29,111 nt of DNA from Vitrella brassicaformis (taxonomy: Eukaryota; Sar; Vitrellaceae), in NCBI GenBank assembly GCA_001179505.1, contig CDMY01000391.1, positions 1-29,111 of the forward strand, written 5' to 3'. Each line of letters starts with the position of its first letter. Position 1 is the first letter of the stretch. The position numbers were made by a program, and so were the translations under genes. The notes below the pieces were generated by a model. It worked only from the letters and a program-made list of their open reading frames with translations. It did not search any database and was not told the DNA's origin. Positions 10,663 through 20,282 of the stretch are shown piece by piece.

Positions 10663-10998
10663 GGATACACACAGAGGCACGGACGGACACAGAGGGGTTG
10701 ACACACACAAGGGGGGACACACAGAGTTTTCATTATGGTCATTTTGTTTGTAATTATGTGATTTGTGTGATCCCATCGTCTGTCTGTCTGTCTGTCTGGG
10801 GTGGGTGGTGTTGGCCGCGCACGTCCATGGCCTGGCTGCAGCGTTGCACTCATTTCACGGATGGATGGACCGTTTCCTTTGTCCTTTCCATCAAGCGCTC
10901 CAAACGACCGACCACATTATATTGGCTGGCACAGATCAATCAATGAATGAAGGGGGACTCTCCATGCCTCGACTTAGTTAGCCTTTCAGAAACACCAC
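10663..10998. repeat. Repeat element R3 in the 3' flank of the cysteine-rich gene
   Basis: About 330 bases match R4 (12537-12863) closely and in the same orientation. Shared landmarks are GGATACACACAG, GTTGACACACACAAGG, CACACAGAGTTTT, GTGATTTGTGTGATCCCATC, GGTGGTGTTGGCCGCGCAC, CCATGGCCTGGCTGCAGCG, GGATGGATGGACCGTTTCC, CGCTCCAAACGACCGACCAC and CGACTTAGTTAGCCTTTCAG. It starts about 125 bases after the TGA of the upstream gene. No frame is conserved between the copies. Confidence 0.88.
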
Positions 10999-11483
10999 AC
11001 GCGAACATCAACTATCTCATCGGCAGTCAGAGAGCATCCCCCACTCACTCACTCAACTCACTAATCGAGAGCCTGCTGGGTGTGAGGTACTTGCCTGTCC
11101 GCCTGTCCCTCTGTCTGTCTGTCTGGTGGGCGTGTGGTGAGCGGGGGGAGGAGAGGTGCTGAGACGTGCAATGCCATGCGCTCGACACGTGTGGTGTGTG
11201 TGTGTGGCACTGTGTGCATGGGAATCGTTGGCACTGAACGCCTCTCCTCATCCATCCATCCATCCATTCATCCATTGGTCCATCCATTGTCCATTGGCCC
11301 ATTCGCGTGTTCCTGCGGGATTCCGTCGGACCGACACACAAGGCCCTCAGGCATGAGCGCGTGATGGTCATTTATTTCACAGCCAGGCTGGTCCAAAGCA
11401 AACCATGCGGCTTGGCTGAAGAAGGCGGCCTCCCCGCTGTTTACAACAACTTCCTGGCCATCGAGCGTCGAACGGTAGAGAGA
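10999..11483. other. Interval upstream of the small secreted protein gene
   Basis: No gene is seen. A CATC tract occurs near 11251-11285. The last 100 bases before the ATG at 11484 presumably hold the promoter and 5' UTR, but no recognisable element is visible. Confidence 0.5.
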
Positions 11484-12270
11484 ATGATGGCGGGCAGATC
11501 TGCGATGTTGGCGTTGCTGTTTGCGCTCATTGCCCTCTGCGGCCCATTGGCGGAGTGCGAAGAGATCCACACCGAACACGGCCTCGGTAAGTCCAGACGC
11601 CATTGGCCATATATTGACGGGGCGGGGTGAGATCCGATGGACGGATGCCCTCCATGTGTGTGGCGGAATGGATGGATGGATGTGCAGACGCAGACGCCTG
11701 CGAGGGAGAGGACTGCGCCTTCGGCGGAGAATTCGCCGCGGGGTGAGGGAAATGAATGGATGGATGGATGGATGGACAGATCCCTCTTGGTATGTGTCTG
11801 TGTCCATCGTGTGTGTTTCCAGCGGGCGGACGGAATGCTACCTGGTGAGCGCAGCACCATCTTGCTGCGAAACAACAGCCGATAGATGGATGGGTGTGTG
11901 GTGTGTGGAGGGTGATGTTGTGGGTACTACTGGGTTTAGGGTGCGAGGGAGGTGGCCAAGGCTGTGCCGCGGGAGGGTTCTGGCCGGCTGGAAGAGGCCT
12001 TCTGCCCCGAGGTTAGAGAATTTTGCGTCTTCAACGCCAGAAGGTTCACCTCTGACATAAACTACTACCTCATCGTACGTATGGGAAGGATCATGCATGC
12101 ATGCCATGCAGACAAAGAACATCAATCGTCAGTCCAGTCAGCGTTGTTTGTGTGTTTTCATGCCTGCCTGCCTGCCTGTGTGCCTGTAGGTCGGCACGGA
12201 CTATAAAGTACTAGAAGACTACGATGGTATCCCGCGGTGCGGCTTCAGGACACGGCTGGAATTGAAATGA
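11484..12270 (+). CDS. Small secreted cysteine-containing protein, five exons
   Basis: Exons 11484-11586, 11688-11742, 11823-11844, 11940-12074 and 12190-12270 join without a break into 131 residues. Introns are GT-AG with phases 1, 2, 0, 0. A signal peptide is clear: MMAGRSAMLALLFALIALCG, probably cleaved near ECEE. The mature part begins with DACEGEDCAFGGEF, which resembles DEYCEGTDCPADG just after the signal segment of the gene at 7197-10537. The two genes also share the same downstream element (R3/R4), so I infer they are paralogues. Other Cys residues lie at TECYL, AFCPEVREFCVF and PRCGF. Exon 3 is only 22 bases. No known family is recognised. An alternative start is the adjacent ATG at 11487. 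Confidence 0.75.
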
Positions 12271-12536
12271 GCAGGCTGGTACGCGCGACACGACGAAAGA
12301 TGTGTGTGTACGTGTGTGTACGTGTTGTTGTGTGGTGTGTCCCTTCTCTCCCATCCCTTGCCACGCAGCCCACACACCGCACCCCGGCACACCACGGCAG
12401 CATTAGATAGCCGAGTAGGGAACCTGAACACCTCAACCGGTACAGGTACGTATCCATCCATCCATCCATCCATGCATTCACACGCACCAGCCCATATCGT
12501 GTCGGTGCATCCGTTCACACATTCACGTGACGTGAG

Positions 12537-12863
12537 GGATACACACAGACACACGGACACAGAGGTGTTGACACACACAAGGGGGGGACACACAGAGTTT
12601 TAATTATGGTGGTCATTTTGTTTGTCATGTGATTTGTGTGATCCCATCGGCTGTCTGTCTGGTGTGGGTGGTGTTGGCCGCGCACTTCCATGGCCTGGCT
12701 GCAGCGTTGCACTCATTTCCTGGATGGATGGACCGTTTCCTTTGTCTTTTCCATCAAAGCGCTCCAAACGACCGACCACATTATATTGGCTGGCACAGAT
12801 CAATGAATGAGTGAGTGGGGCCTCTCCACGCCTCGACTTAGTTAGCCTTTCAGAACACCAGAC
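12537..12863. repeat. Repeat element R4 in the 3' flank of the small secreted gene
   Basis: This is the second copy of the element at 10663-10998. It begins about 265 bases after the stop of the 131-residue secreted protein. Differences from R3 are point changes and short indels, for example an extra GGT before CATTTTG and fewer TGTC units. Confidence 0.88.
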
Positions 12864-13020
12864 GCAAAATGTCAGCCAGCGAACCACACCACACCACACT
12901 ATACTATGTGTGTCTTCCCTCCCCTCCCACACTCACGCACCTCTCCCTATCAACACCCCCAGCCATCCCCTCCCTCCCTCCCTCTCTGCTAACTCCCATA
13001 TTCAAGTGTGCCGATCACTG

Positions 13021-13803
13021 TCACCCTCTTAGTGCTGTCCTCCTCGCCACACACAGTGAAGCCCTCCCCTCCCCCCCCCACACACGGTAGACGCGGGGCG
13101 GCGACGCCAGGCACATCGGACACCGGCCGTTGCGGACGGCCGAGCTGCGCCCCCACGCCACCAGATTCACACGCCAGCCGGACCGGATCTTCTCAGCCTG
13201 ACCATCCATCCATCTATCCATCCATCCATGACGATGACGGGCTGTGTTGATCCATGGGCGGGGGAGAAAGTGACGGAGGCAGGGAGGCGCCGCAAGTGAT
13301 GGGGTCGACAGACCAGCCAGACCGATGGTTGAGACACACCATGCCTGAGATACACCGCGCGATGCATTGAAGAGATGGACATGCATGTGCATGGGTCGAC
13401 TAGTGAGACAGACATGGAACCGATGTGTCTGTCCACGGACAGGCACATTCAATTTGCACACCACACCCCCCAGGCCACCCGGCGTGCGAATGAATGACAC
13501 TCACAAAGGATTCCCTCCAGCTGTACTTACGTGGCCAATGAAACTGGCCATTGTCTGTCTGTCTGTCTGTCTGTCTGCACACTTTGATGAATGAAGGTCT
13601 CTGTCACACACGTGCGAATCCGATCCTCCCACACCGACCGCACTATCACTCCTTCCCTCGTTGGCCTTCCTGGCCGCCATCTCCCTGCTGCTGCGGCTGC
13701 TGCTGCTGTGTGCATCGGCCTGGGAGGGTGCCTGCTGCATCATGACCGCCTTCTGCTGCATGGCCTGCTTCATCCCCAGGGCGTAGTAGTGGTGCGGGTG
13801 CAT
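13021..13803 (-). CDS. Candidate 149-residue protein, Gln/Met-rich N-terminus and CPMC motif
   Basis: On the minus strand an open exon from ATG at 13803 to 13531 ends MASFIGH followed by the strong donor GTAAGT. It joins in phase 0 to an exon starting at 13197 after GGATGGTCAG, reading AEKIRSGWRVNLVAWGRSSA and then NGRCPMCLASPPRVYR to a TGA at 13021. The N-terminus contains MKQAMQQKAVMMQQAPSQAD and a Ser run. Part of the first exon (a translated GACA tract) is low complexity, so MASFIGH at 13551 may be the true start. A further minus-strand exon may lie at 14656-14588 (MSSAELSLVQLELIKAKGMM), but I could not join it. Family unknown; the C-x2-C motif might bind metal. Confidence 0.4.
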
Positions 13804-14045
13804 GTATGGGATCGGCCGCCGATCGCGAGTCCTTTACCAATCACAACACACGATCGAGGCCCACTCATCCTCTCAACCTTCCGTCCGTCTCTTCCTCCCT
13901 CCCTCGCCTCTCCCGTCCCGTCCACCTCCTCAAGCAGCTGCTGCTGCATCGCTTCAAGTTGGCCCTCACTGCAACACCAGGAGAAAGCAGCGTATTCCAA
14001 GCGTGAAGACAACCAGAACGCAGACAGCACCGAGATCTAGACGGA

Positions 14046-14558
14046 CCATCAAGACCATCGCCTTCATCCTCCTGTGGCTGCACTGCATGGCGCCGGCGAG
14101 AGCGGAGTCCGAGACCGACCAGAACAACACCAGCGGGGTAGCGGATGGGCCGAGAGGGATGGAGCCGGTGCCACCGCAAACGGCGCGGACCCAAAGAGCG
14201 ACAACAAAGGGAGAAAGTGCACAAGAAAAGAACACATCCGACCAAGACCGAGAAGTTCAACGATAACACCCTGACATCTCTGCCTGCATCTTATAATTAT
14301 ATCCCGACCGTCACCTTCTCAAGCAGCCCAGGCAACAACAGCAGCGGCCGAATTGACGTCCGTCGACGAGCTCCTCGACGACTCACTCAGCACCGTCAGT
14401 CAAACACGAAGACAGACACATACACAAACAAAGAGAGAGACAGGCAGACACTTATGTGTGTGTGTGTGTGTGATGGCTGCAGAGCCAATCGTTGTTCAGC
14501 ACGCCCACTCACAGACAGAAGGAGACAGACACAGACATCAGAGGGGTTGGCTTCTTGT
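14046..14558 (+). CDS. Candidate secreted or membrane protein fragment
   Basis: Plus-strand frame around 14046-14266 gives a basic stretch then TIKTIAFILLWLHCMAPARA, a good signal-peptide shape, followed by a polar region rich in Glu, Thr and Gln. A following exon-like segment 14327-14394 (after CTTCTCAAGCAG, ending ACC|GTCAGT) encodes ELTSVDELLDDSLST. A third starts at 14483 after GATGGCTGCAG and reaches a TGA near 14556. No start ATG precedes the signal segment in a convincing context, and the first junction is unresolved. A minus-strand exon candidate overlaps the interval just to the right. Treat as tentative. Confidence 0.3.
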
Positions 14559-14966
14559 GATGTGTTTGTTGTGTGTTGTCGATGGCCAACTGCATCCATC
14601 ATGCCCTTAGCCTTGATCAACTCCAGCTGCACAAGTGACAGCTCCGCAGACGACATCCATCCACACATTCACGGCCCATATGTTGTGTGAGTCCGCCGCG
14701 TACATATAAGATGGCGGCCCCTCCTGTCCTGTCCCGTTGTATGTATCCACACATTGGATCATTGCCATCGGTCACGGCGTCTCACTCACTCACTCACTCA
14801 CTCACTCACATGCACTCACTAACATGCACTCACTCAGTCAGTCGTTCCCTCAGTCTGTCTGTTCGTCGGCTACAACTCAGCGCAAAAAGATAAAGAAAAG
14901 GACGAACCTCTGTCTGTTCCTCCGGTAATCTATCTCTCACACACAAGCCATCCATCGATCAGCCCA

Positions 14967-15226
14967 TCAAAGACGACCACCCGCCCCCGCCACTGCAGCG
15001 GCAGCAGCAGCTGCTGCCGCTGGTGCTGGTGCCGCCGATGCTGCTGCTGGTGGTGCACCACCCTGCGTGTGGTCGGTGGACGGCGCTGGATTGCCTCTGT
15101 GAGTGTCCTCAGGGTCATCTTCCTCGCAAAATCGGATCTTGTATGCCTTGTTGAGGAGGGCGTCGATGTAGAAGAGGCGGTCCCACACCCACGGCTTCAG
15201 CATCACATCGCCATCACCCTAGACGC

Positions 15227-15284
<58 letters not shown>

Positions 15285-18029
15285 GGAGAAAGAGAGGGGT
15301 AGGTATGCGTGTGACGTGTTTGTTGGGTGAGGGGGACAGGTGAGTACCTACCTGTGGCTGTTGGTGAGGGGCGAAGAGAATGGGCAGTCTATCGTACAGC
15401 GATGTGATCTGCTTGCGCACCTCGTCGAGCTGCTCCAGCGCCTGGACACGGCTCTCTGCAGGCAACAAACACACACATCACACACACACACCTCCCACAT
15501 TCACTGGCCGTCGCTCCCACTCACCCACCTAGTTCCTCCAAGTTGAACAGCTGCTGCATCGGCAGGGCATTGCGCACCTCGTCTGCAGTCGGCCTGGCCG
15601 ACGACACCTTGACGAGCGGCACGGGCGCCCTCAGCGTGTCGAAGTGGCCCTCTGCCAGGTCGTGCACCACGCGCACACGCACACGCATCATGGTGCTGTT
15701 GTTGTCGTACAGCTCTGCACACAAGGAAAGGCAGCACAGCACAAAGACACAGCGAGCGAGACAGAATCAGATGTAGTGGGTGGAGAGGGTGATGCTTCCT
15801 TCCGCTTACCGCTGCCCTGCACACCGATCCCGAGGCCGACTTTGTACCCCATCGTGCCGTTGTCTGTCCGCCAGTTGAGCCGGATGGCGATGGAGCCGAG
15901 CAGCAGATGGGCGTACTGCTCGCTGAGGCCGGCCACGAACCGGCTGGCCCGCTGGCCATAGGTGTCGCCGGATGTGTCGGTGCCGTACGTCTCGGTATGG
16001 CTGACGTCATCGGTGGGCGGGGAGGACAGCGGGGGCGTGTTGGTGAGCGAGGCCTTGTATCCGCGGATGGTCACGTCGCGGACAGAGTCGGCAAGGGACT
16101 GGTATGGTGGCGACGGCATGATGGCGGGCGGGTTGAGCTGCAGGACAGATGGCACGCGCAGCTCGGTCAGCAACCTGAGAGAGAGAGAGAGGGGAGATAC
16201 ACGCAAAGTGAGTCGTGACCTTTGTTTGCTGCCATCCATCCATCCATCCATGCTCCACCTTACTCTGTGAGTTCGGTGCGGTTCCGTGCGAGTTTGTGTA
16301 TGCATCCCATCCACTGCTCGTCATACGTCTGACAAACACAGCCACATCACATCCACACGCATACAACACACGAGCCAATGCGATCCGATCATCGCGTGTG
16401 TGTATGGTATGTACGGTCTGGTCTCTGGTCCCCAGTTTCCTTCCCCACTGACTGACCTGTTGTTGGTCGTCGTGGCCGTCAATCCTCTCGCCATTGTACC
16501 CACCGAAACTCTCCTGCCCATGCCCATGCCCATACCCCTCACTCCCACCCCCGCCAGCAGCGGCAGCTGCCGCCGCAGCCACCATTCCCCCGCCCCCATC
16601 CAGCGGCACACACCCATCCTCTCCTCCCTCCTCCATGATCTTGTCCTTCTCCTTCTCATGGCGGCCTCTCATCCCACCAGCAGCGGCCATGGCCGCAGGG
16701 GGAACAGGTGGCGGGGGCATCAGCTCGCCGTCATTCATGCTCTGATCGCCGCTCGCCGCCGCCTTGCGGTGCTTGGCCACGCGCCCCTCGTTCCCACCAC
16801 CACCACGTTCGTCACGGGCGCTGCGGCTGCTGAGCCGTCGCTTGCTGCGGGGGCCACGCTCCCTCAGGGGGCGGTTGTCCTCCTCCTGGTCTAGGTCCTC
16901 CTCACCGCCATTACCGTCACGACCGTCCTGCTTCTGGCCTTGCATGTCCTCATGGCTGCCGTGGCCGTGCTCCTGCTTGATCTCTGGCTGCTTCTTGTTC
17001 TTGCTGCTGCGGGCATTGGGTGCGTGGTCGAGGTAGCCTGGCGGGGGCTGCACGGTGCCATTGATGAAGTCGGTGATGAGCTTGCCCTCACGCTCGAAGG
17101 TCCGGAGCCTCTCCAGACCGGCAGCAGCTGCACACACACGGACAGTGGCCAAACGATCGCGTGTGGACGTGTGTGTTGTGTTGTGTTGTGTTGTGGTCAT
17201 GTGTCACTTTTTTCTTTTGGGAGTTGGTCGAGGCCGCTTATGGCGTTGCGCTGCCGCAGTATCTCATGCAAGAGCCACAGCGTCTTCCTGCCCTTGTCCG
17301 AGCCCGTGTACCGATCCTTCAGCCACACACCCACACACGATAGTATAATTTCGTTCCCATCCCGTGGAAACGACCTTCTGTCTGTCTGTCTGTCTGTCTG
17401 TCTGTGAGGCAGGCACACCTTATACGCCGACTTCATCTCGTCGCCCTTCTCATACAACTGCACACACAGCACAGCACAGCACAGCCGACAGCAACACGCC
17501 CTATTGAGCGGGTGGGGGTGCAGCAGTGTGCCGACTCTCTCCTCGCTCCCTGACTGACCTTGATGTTAGACCTGATACAGATGGCGTACTGCCCCTCTGC
17601 AAGTGAGCGGATGCAGATATAGGCCTTGGTCCGCGACGCGTCAGACCGCAGCGTGGTGATCGTCGGCTCACTCGTCAAATACTCTACACACACACACACA
17701 CAGCGTCACTACTGTGCTGTGTGGTGTTTCGATTCCCCACTGTATTTGATTTCATGGTCGAGGTCTATGCGTACGCCCAGTTGCCAGGTGGGCTTCGGGC
17801 CGCGCTTCCACCACAACAACTCACCTACAGGAACTGCACACCACATCACATCACACAAACAAACAAAGGTGATGGTGCACCGCATCCGATCCGTCTGCAG
17901 GGGTGGTCTCCGTTGTGTTGTGCGCTTCCGTCATGGCCATCGCTGCAGGGGTGGCTTACTGTCCTTGCAGTCGATGTCGGGCGACTTGTCAGGCGGCTTT
18001 GCATCTGATGCTGACGCCGGGAAGGCCAT
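14967..18029 (-). CDS. Orphan 689-residue protein, 11 exons
   Basis: Exons on the minus strand are 18029-17960, 17824-17741, 17683-17559, 17457-17419, 17316-17208, 17127-16457, 16328-16264, 16174-15810, 15714-15529, 15455-15352 and 15218-14967. All junctions are GT-AG and in phase (1, 1, 0, 0, 1, 0, 2, 1, 1, 0), giving 2070 bases including the stop. Residues 1-165 are globular (LLWWKRGPKPTWQLGVRIDL, then KAYICIRSLAEGQYAICIRS). Residues ~170-365 are low complexity, charged and basic with Gly, Pro and Ala runs (ERGPRSKRRLSSRSARDER could be a nuclear signal). Residues ~390-570 look folded (SRFVAGLSEQYAHLLLGSIA). A short coiled coil follows (LEELESRVQALEQLDEVRKQ), then LKPWVWDRLFYIDALLNKAY and an Ala-rich tail. 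I do not recognise the family. The 39-base exon and the perfect phasing support the model. Confidence 0.75.
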
Positions 18030-18628
18030 CTGACGCTGCGAAAGAGCCGCAGAACTCAAACAATCTCAACAATCTCGAAGGGTCAAAGGATTTGGTACCC
18101 TATAACCCCACAAGAGGCCAAATCCCGGCATTTATGCGCCTTGTCGGATAGCTGTGAGTTGCGAAAGTAAGGCACTCGGCCGACAAGAGGGCGAGAAGAG
18201 TCACTCGAGTCAGTCGTCCTCTCGACTGCTGCGGTGAGATGGCGGGCTGTTGTCAATGAGCTGACAGCCAGACAGAGGTGAGGGAGGCCGACCACTCACT
18301 GACTGATGCGCTCATCCGCTCACCTCACTGAATGCGTCGGCCTTTCCTGTCTGTCTGTGTGCATCTCTCTCTGTGTGTCATAAGGGCCCATCGCTGCAGT
18401 GTGGCTGAGGCGTAATGGCGGCCTCCTCACCTGCCGCTGCTGCTGGTGGTGGTGGTGGTGGTGGTGGTGTTAGCTCAGTCAGTTCCCTCTGATCTGTCTG
18501 TGTGAGCATCGAACGAGGTGAGCAGCGCAGAGATCTGTGAGCAGCATGCCTGATGGACATTATCCTCTGTCGACTCTGTCGCTCTGTGCAGCCTCTCGTC
18601 GAGCGCCTCATCCGACCGTCTTCTTCCC
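18030..18628. promoter_or_regulatory. Divergent intergenic region
   Basis: About 600 bases separate the start codons of the minus-strand orphan gene and plus-strand F-box-like gene B, so both promoters should lie here. A GGT trinucleotide run is at about 18447-18471. No TATA box or other named motif stands out. Confidence 0.4.
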
Positions 18629-20282
18629 ATGCAGCAGCAGCAACAGGAGCAGCAGCATCCCTTCACGTACATCTTCGTTGGTCGGCGCACCTTCTGGCTG
18701 CTCAGCCTCACAGACATACTGCGGCTGAGAGCCACCTGCACATGGCTCAGGAGTCTCTTCGGAGCGGCCCAACTGAGAGATCGGCTCCGCCAGTCTGTCG
18801 GCTCACAGGCGGGGCTGCGGCGGGCGGTCAACGGGAAGCAAGTCCAGCTGGTGCGGTTCGACGATGACCAGTTCGGCGTGTGTGACCTGCTGGCGGCTGT
18901 GTGTGTGATGGAGGAGGGGGACTGGATGGAGATGGGCGAGGTGATTGAGCTGGCGGGGCAGTGCGGCTACTGTGAGCTGCCTGTCATCCTCACGGCAAAT
19001 GACATCAACACACACATCAACAAGACGGTAAGGCACACACACAGAGGGGCGGGAGGGAACAGGGAGGCCTCATTAGTCATTCTCTGTCTGTCTGTCTGTG
19101 TGGTGTGGTGTAGGCGTATGGATCGTTAGCTCGTGTGTTGGCGCAGCTGATGGTGGTCGGCCGCCACATGGACTTCGGTGACCGCAGACGCCTGCAGATC
19201 TTCCGCCATGGCAATGGTGAGGTGCGGGCCATCGAGGACGAGCCCGGCTTCGAGCTGATCGTCGACCCGCCCCTCGCTGCCGGCCATCTGTATCAGCAGC
19301 ATCGACTCCTGCATGACCCACCAGTGGACAGCCGCATCTCCTACTGGGTCATCATCGGCAGATGAGGGTCGAGCTATTTAGCTCTCCCGACCACCATAGC
19401 CTCAGTGTCGTCGTTTGCCAAGCTCATGGTCCTCGACCACTTCGACAAGACTCACCCGACCAATCTCACAGTGACATATCTCAACAGGTAAGACACCAAT
19501 GGCACCAGTGGGCGAGAGGGGTGCGTGTTTGATTGTGTGTGAGAGAGATTGTGTCTGATTGTGTGTGTGTGTGGTTTGTTCAGGCGTGTTGGTGGCGGCC
19601 GTCTGGATGGCCTCCTCACCCAGTCGCCCCACACACCGGTGGCCGGATGCACCACCACATTCAGCTCGGACGGTCGTGTGCGATGGCTGGTGCTCACCAA
19701 CAGTAGCCACACCTTCGTGGCGTGGATTTCCATTGTGGATGAGGGAAACGAGAATGGTCAGGCTGACAGACATGCAGGTCTGCTGGTCAAATGCCACATG
19801 TGTCTTTCCTTTCTGGCTGTCTGTCCGCAGTGGAGGTTGTCGTTCAGACCACCGAGGAGCCTGTGCGTGAGAATGGCGCTTTCAAGGACCGCCTCCCCAT
19901 GACGACTCAGCTGGGCGGTGTGGCGCTGGGGCCAGGACTTGCAGTCGTCTTCGACGGCCAAGTATATCAACTCAAGTATCAACTTGAGCCATCAGAGGGG
20001 GAGGGGGATGACGGGGATGATGGTACGCGCAGACAGAGGGAGGGACGGATATTGGTGGATTGATGAGTATGTGACGGGCCTCGCCTGTGTGGGGTGCAGA
20101 CAGCGATGATGGCGGTGGTTCGGATGATATGGATGATGGCAGCGGAGAGGACAGCGAAGGTACGCAGCCAGACACACGACACGCAGGCCCCCACGTCGAC
20201 TTGCGTCACATTCTGTGTGTATGTGTGTGTTGTGCCTTCGGCAGGTGACGGCGGCGTAGCTGAGGCGGAGAGCGGCGACTGA
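18629..20282 (+). pseudogene. F-box-like protein B, paralogue of A, with in-frame TGA
   Basis: Exons 18629-19027, 19114-19487, 19584-19756, 19831-20022, 20100-20159 and 20245-20282 match gene A one for one, with the same phases (0, 2, 1, 1, 1) and much of the intron sequence. The F-box-like segment FVGRRTFWLLSLTDILRLRA is identical to A. Exon 2 carries a TGA at 19363-19365 in the insert between DPPVDSRISYWVIIGR and TTIASVSSFAKLMVLDHFDK. Downstream, the same frame runs on to the exon's donor, and exons 3-6 keep good splice sites and an acidic tail ending EAESGD. Without readthrough the product is 216 residues, lacking the middle domain and tail. An intron hiding the TGA would be only about 34 bases (19348-19381), so I consider it unlikely. 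A truncated functional protein is possible. Confidence 0.7.

Noticed and set aside
16007-17200. 397-residue continuous frame on the minus strand taken as one exon
   Set aside because: Only 17127-16457 is coding. The frame continues past the strong donor GTCAGT, while the true protein resumes in other frames after clear acceptors.
19348-19381. A tiny intron removing the TGA in F-box-like gene B
   Set aside because: GT..TAG ends exist, but 34 bases is far below the other introns here (about 70 or more), and removing it would shift the frame.
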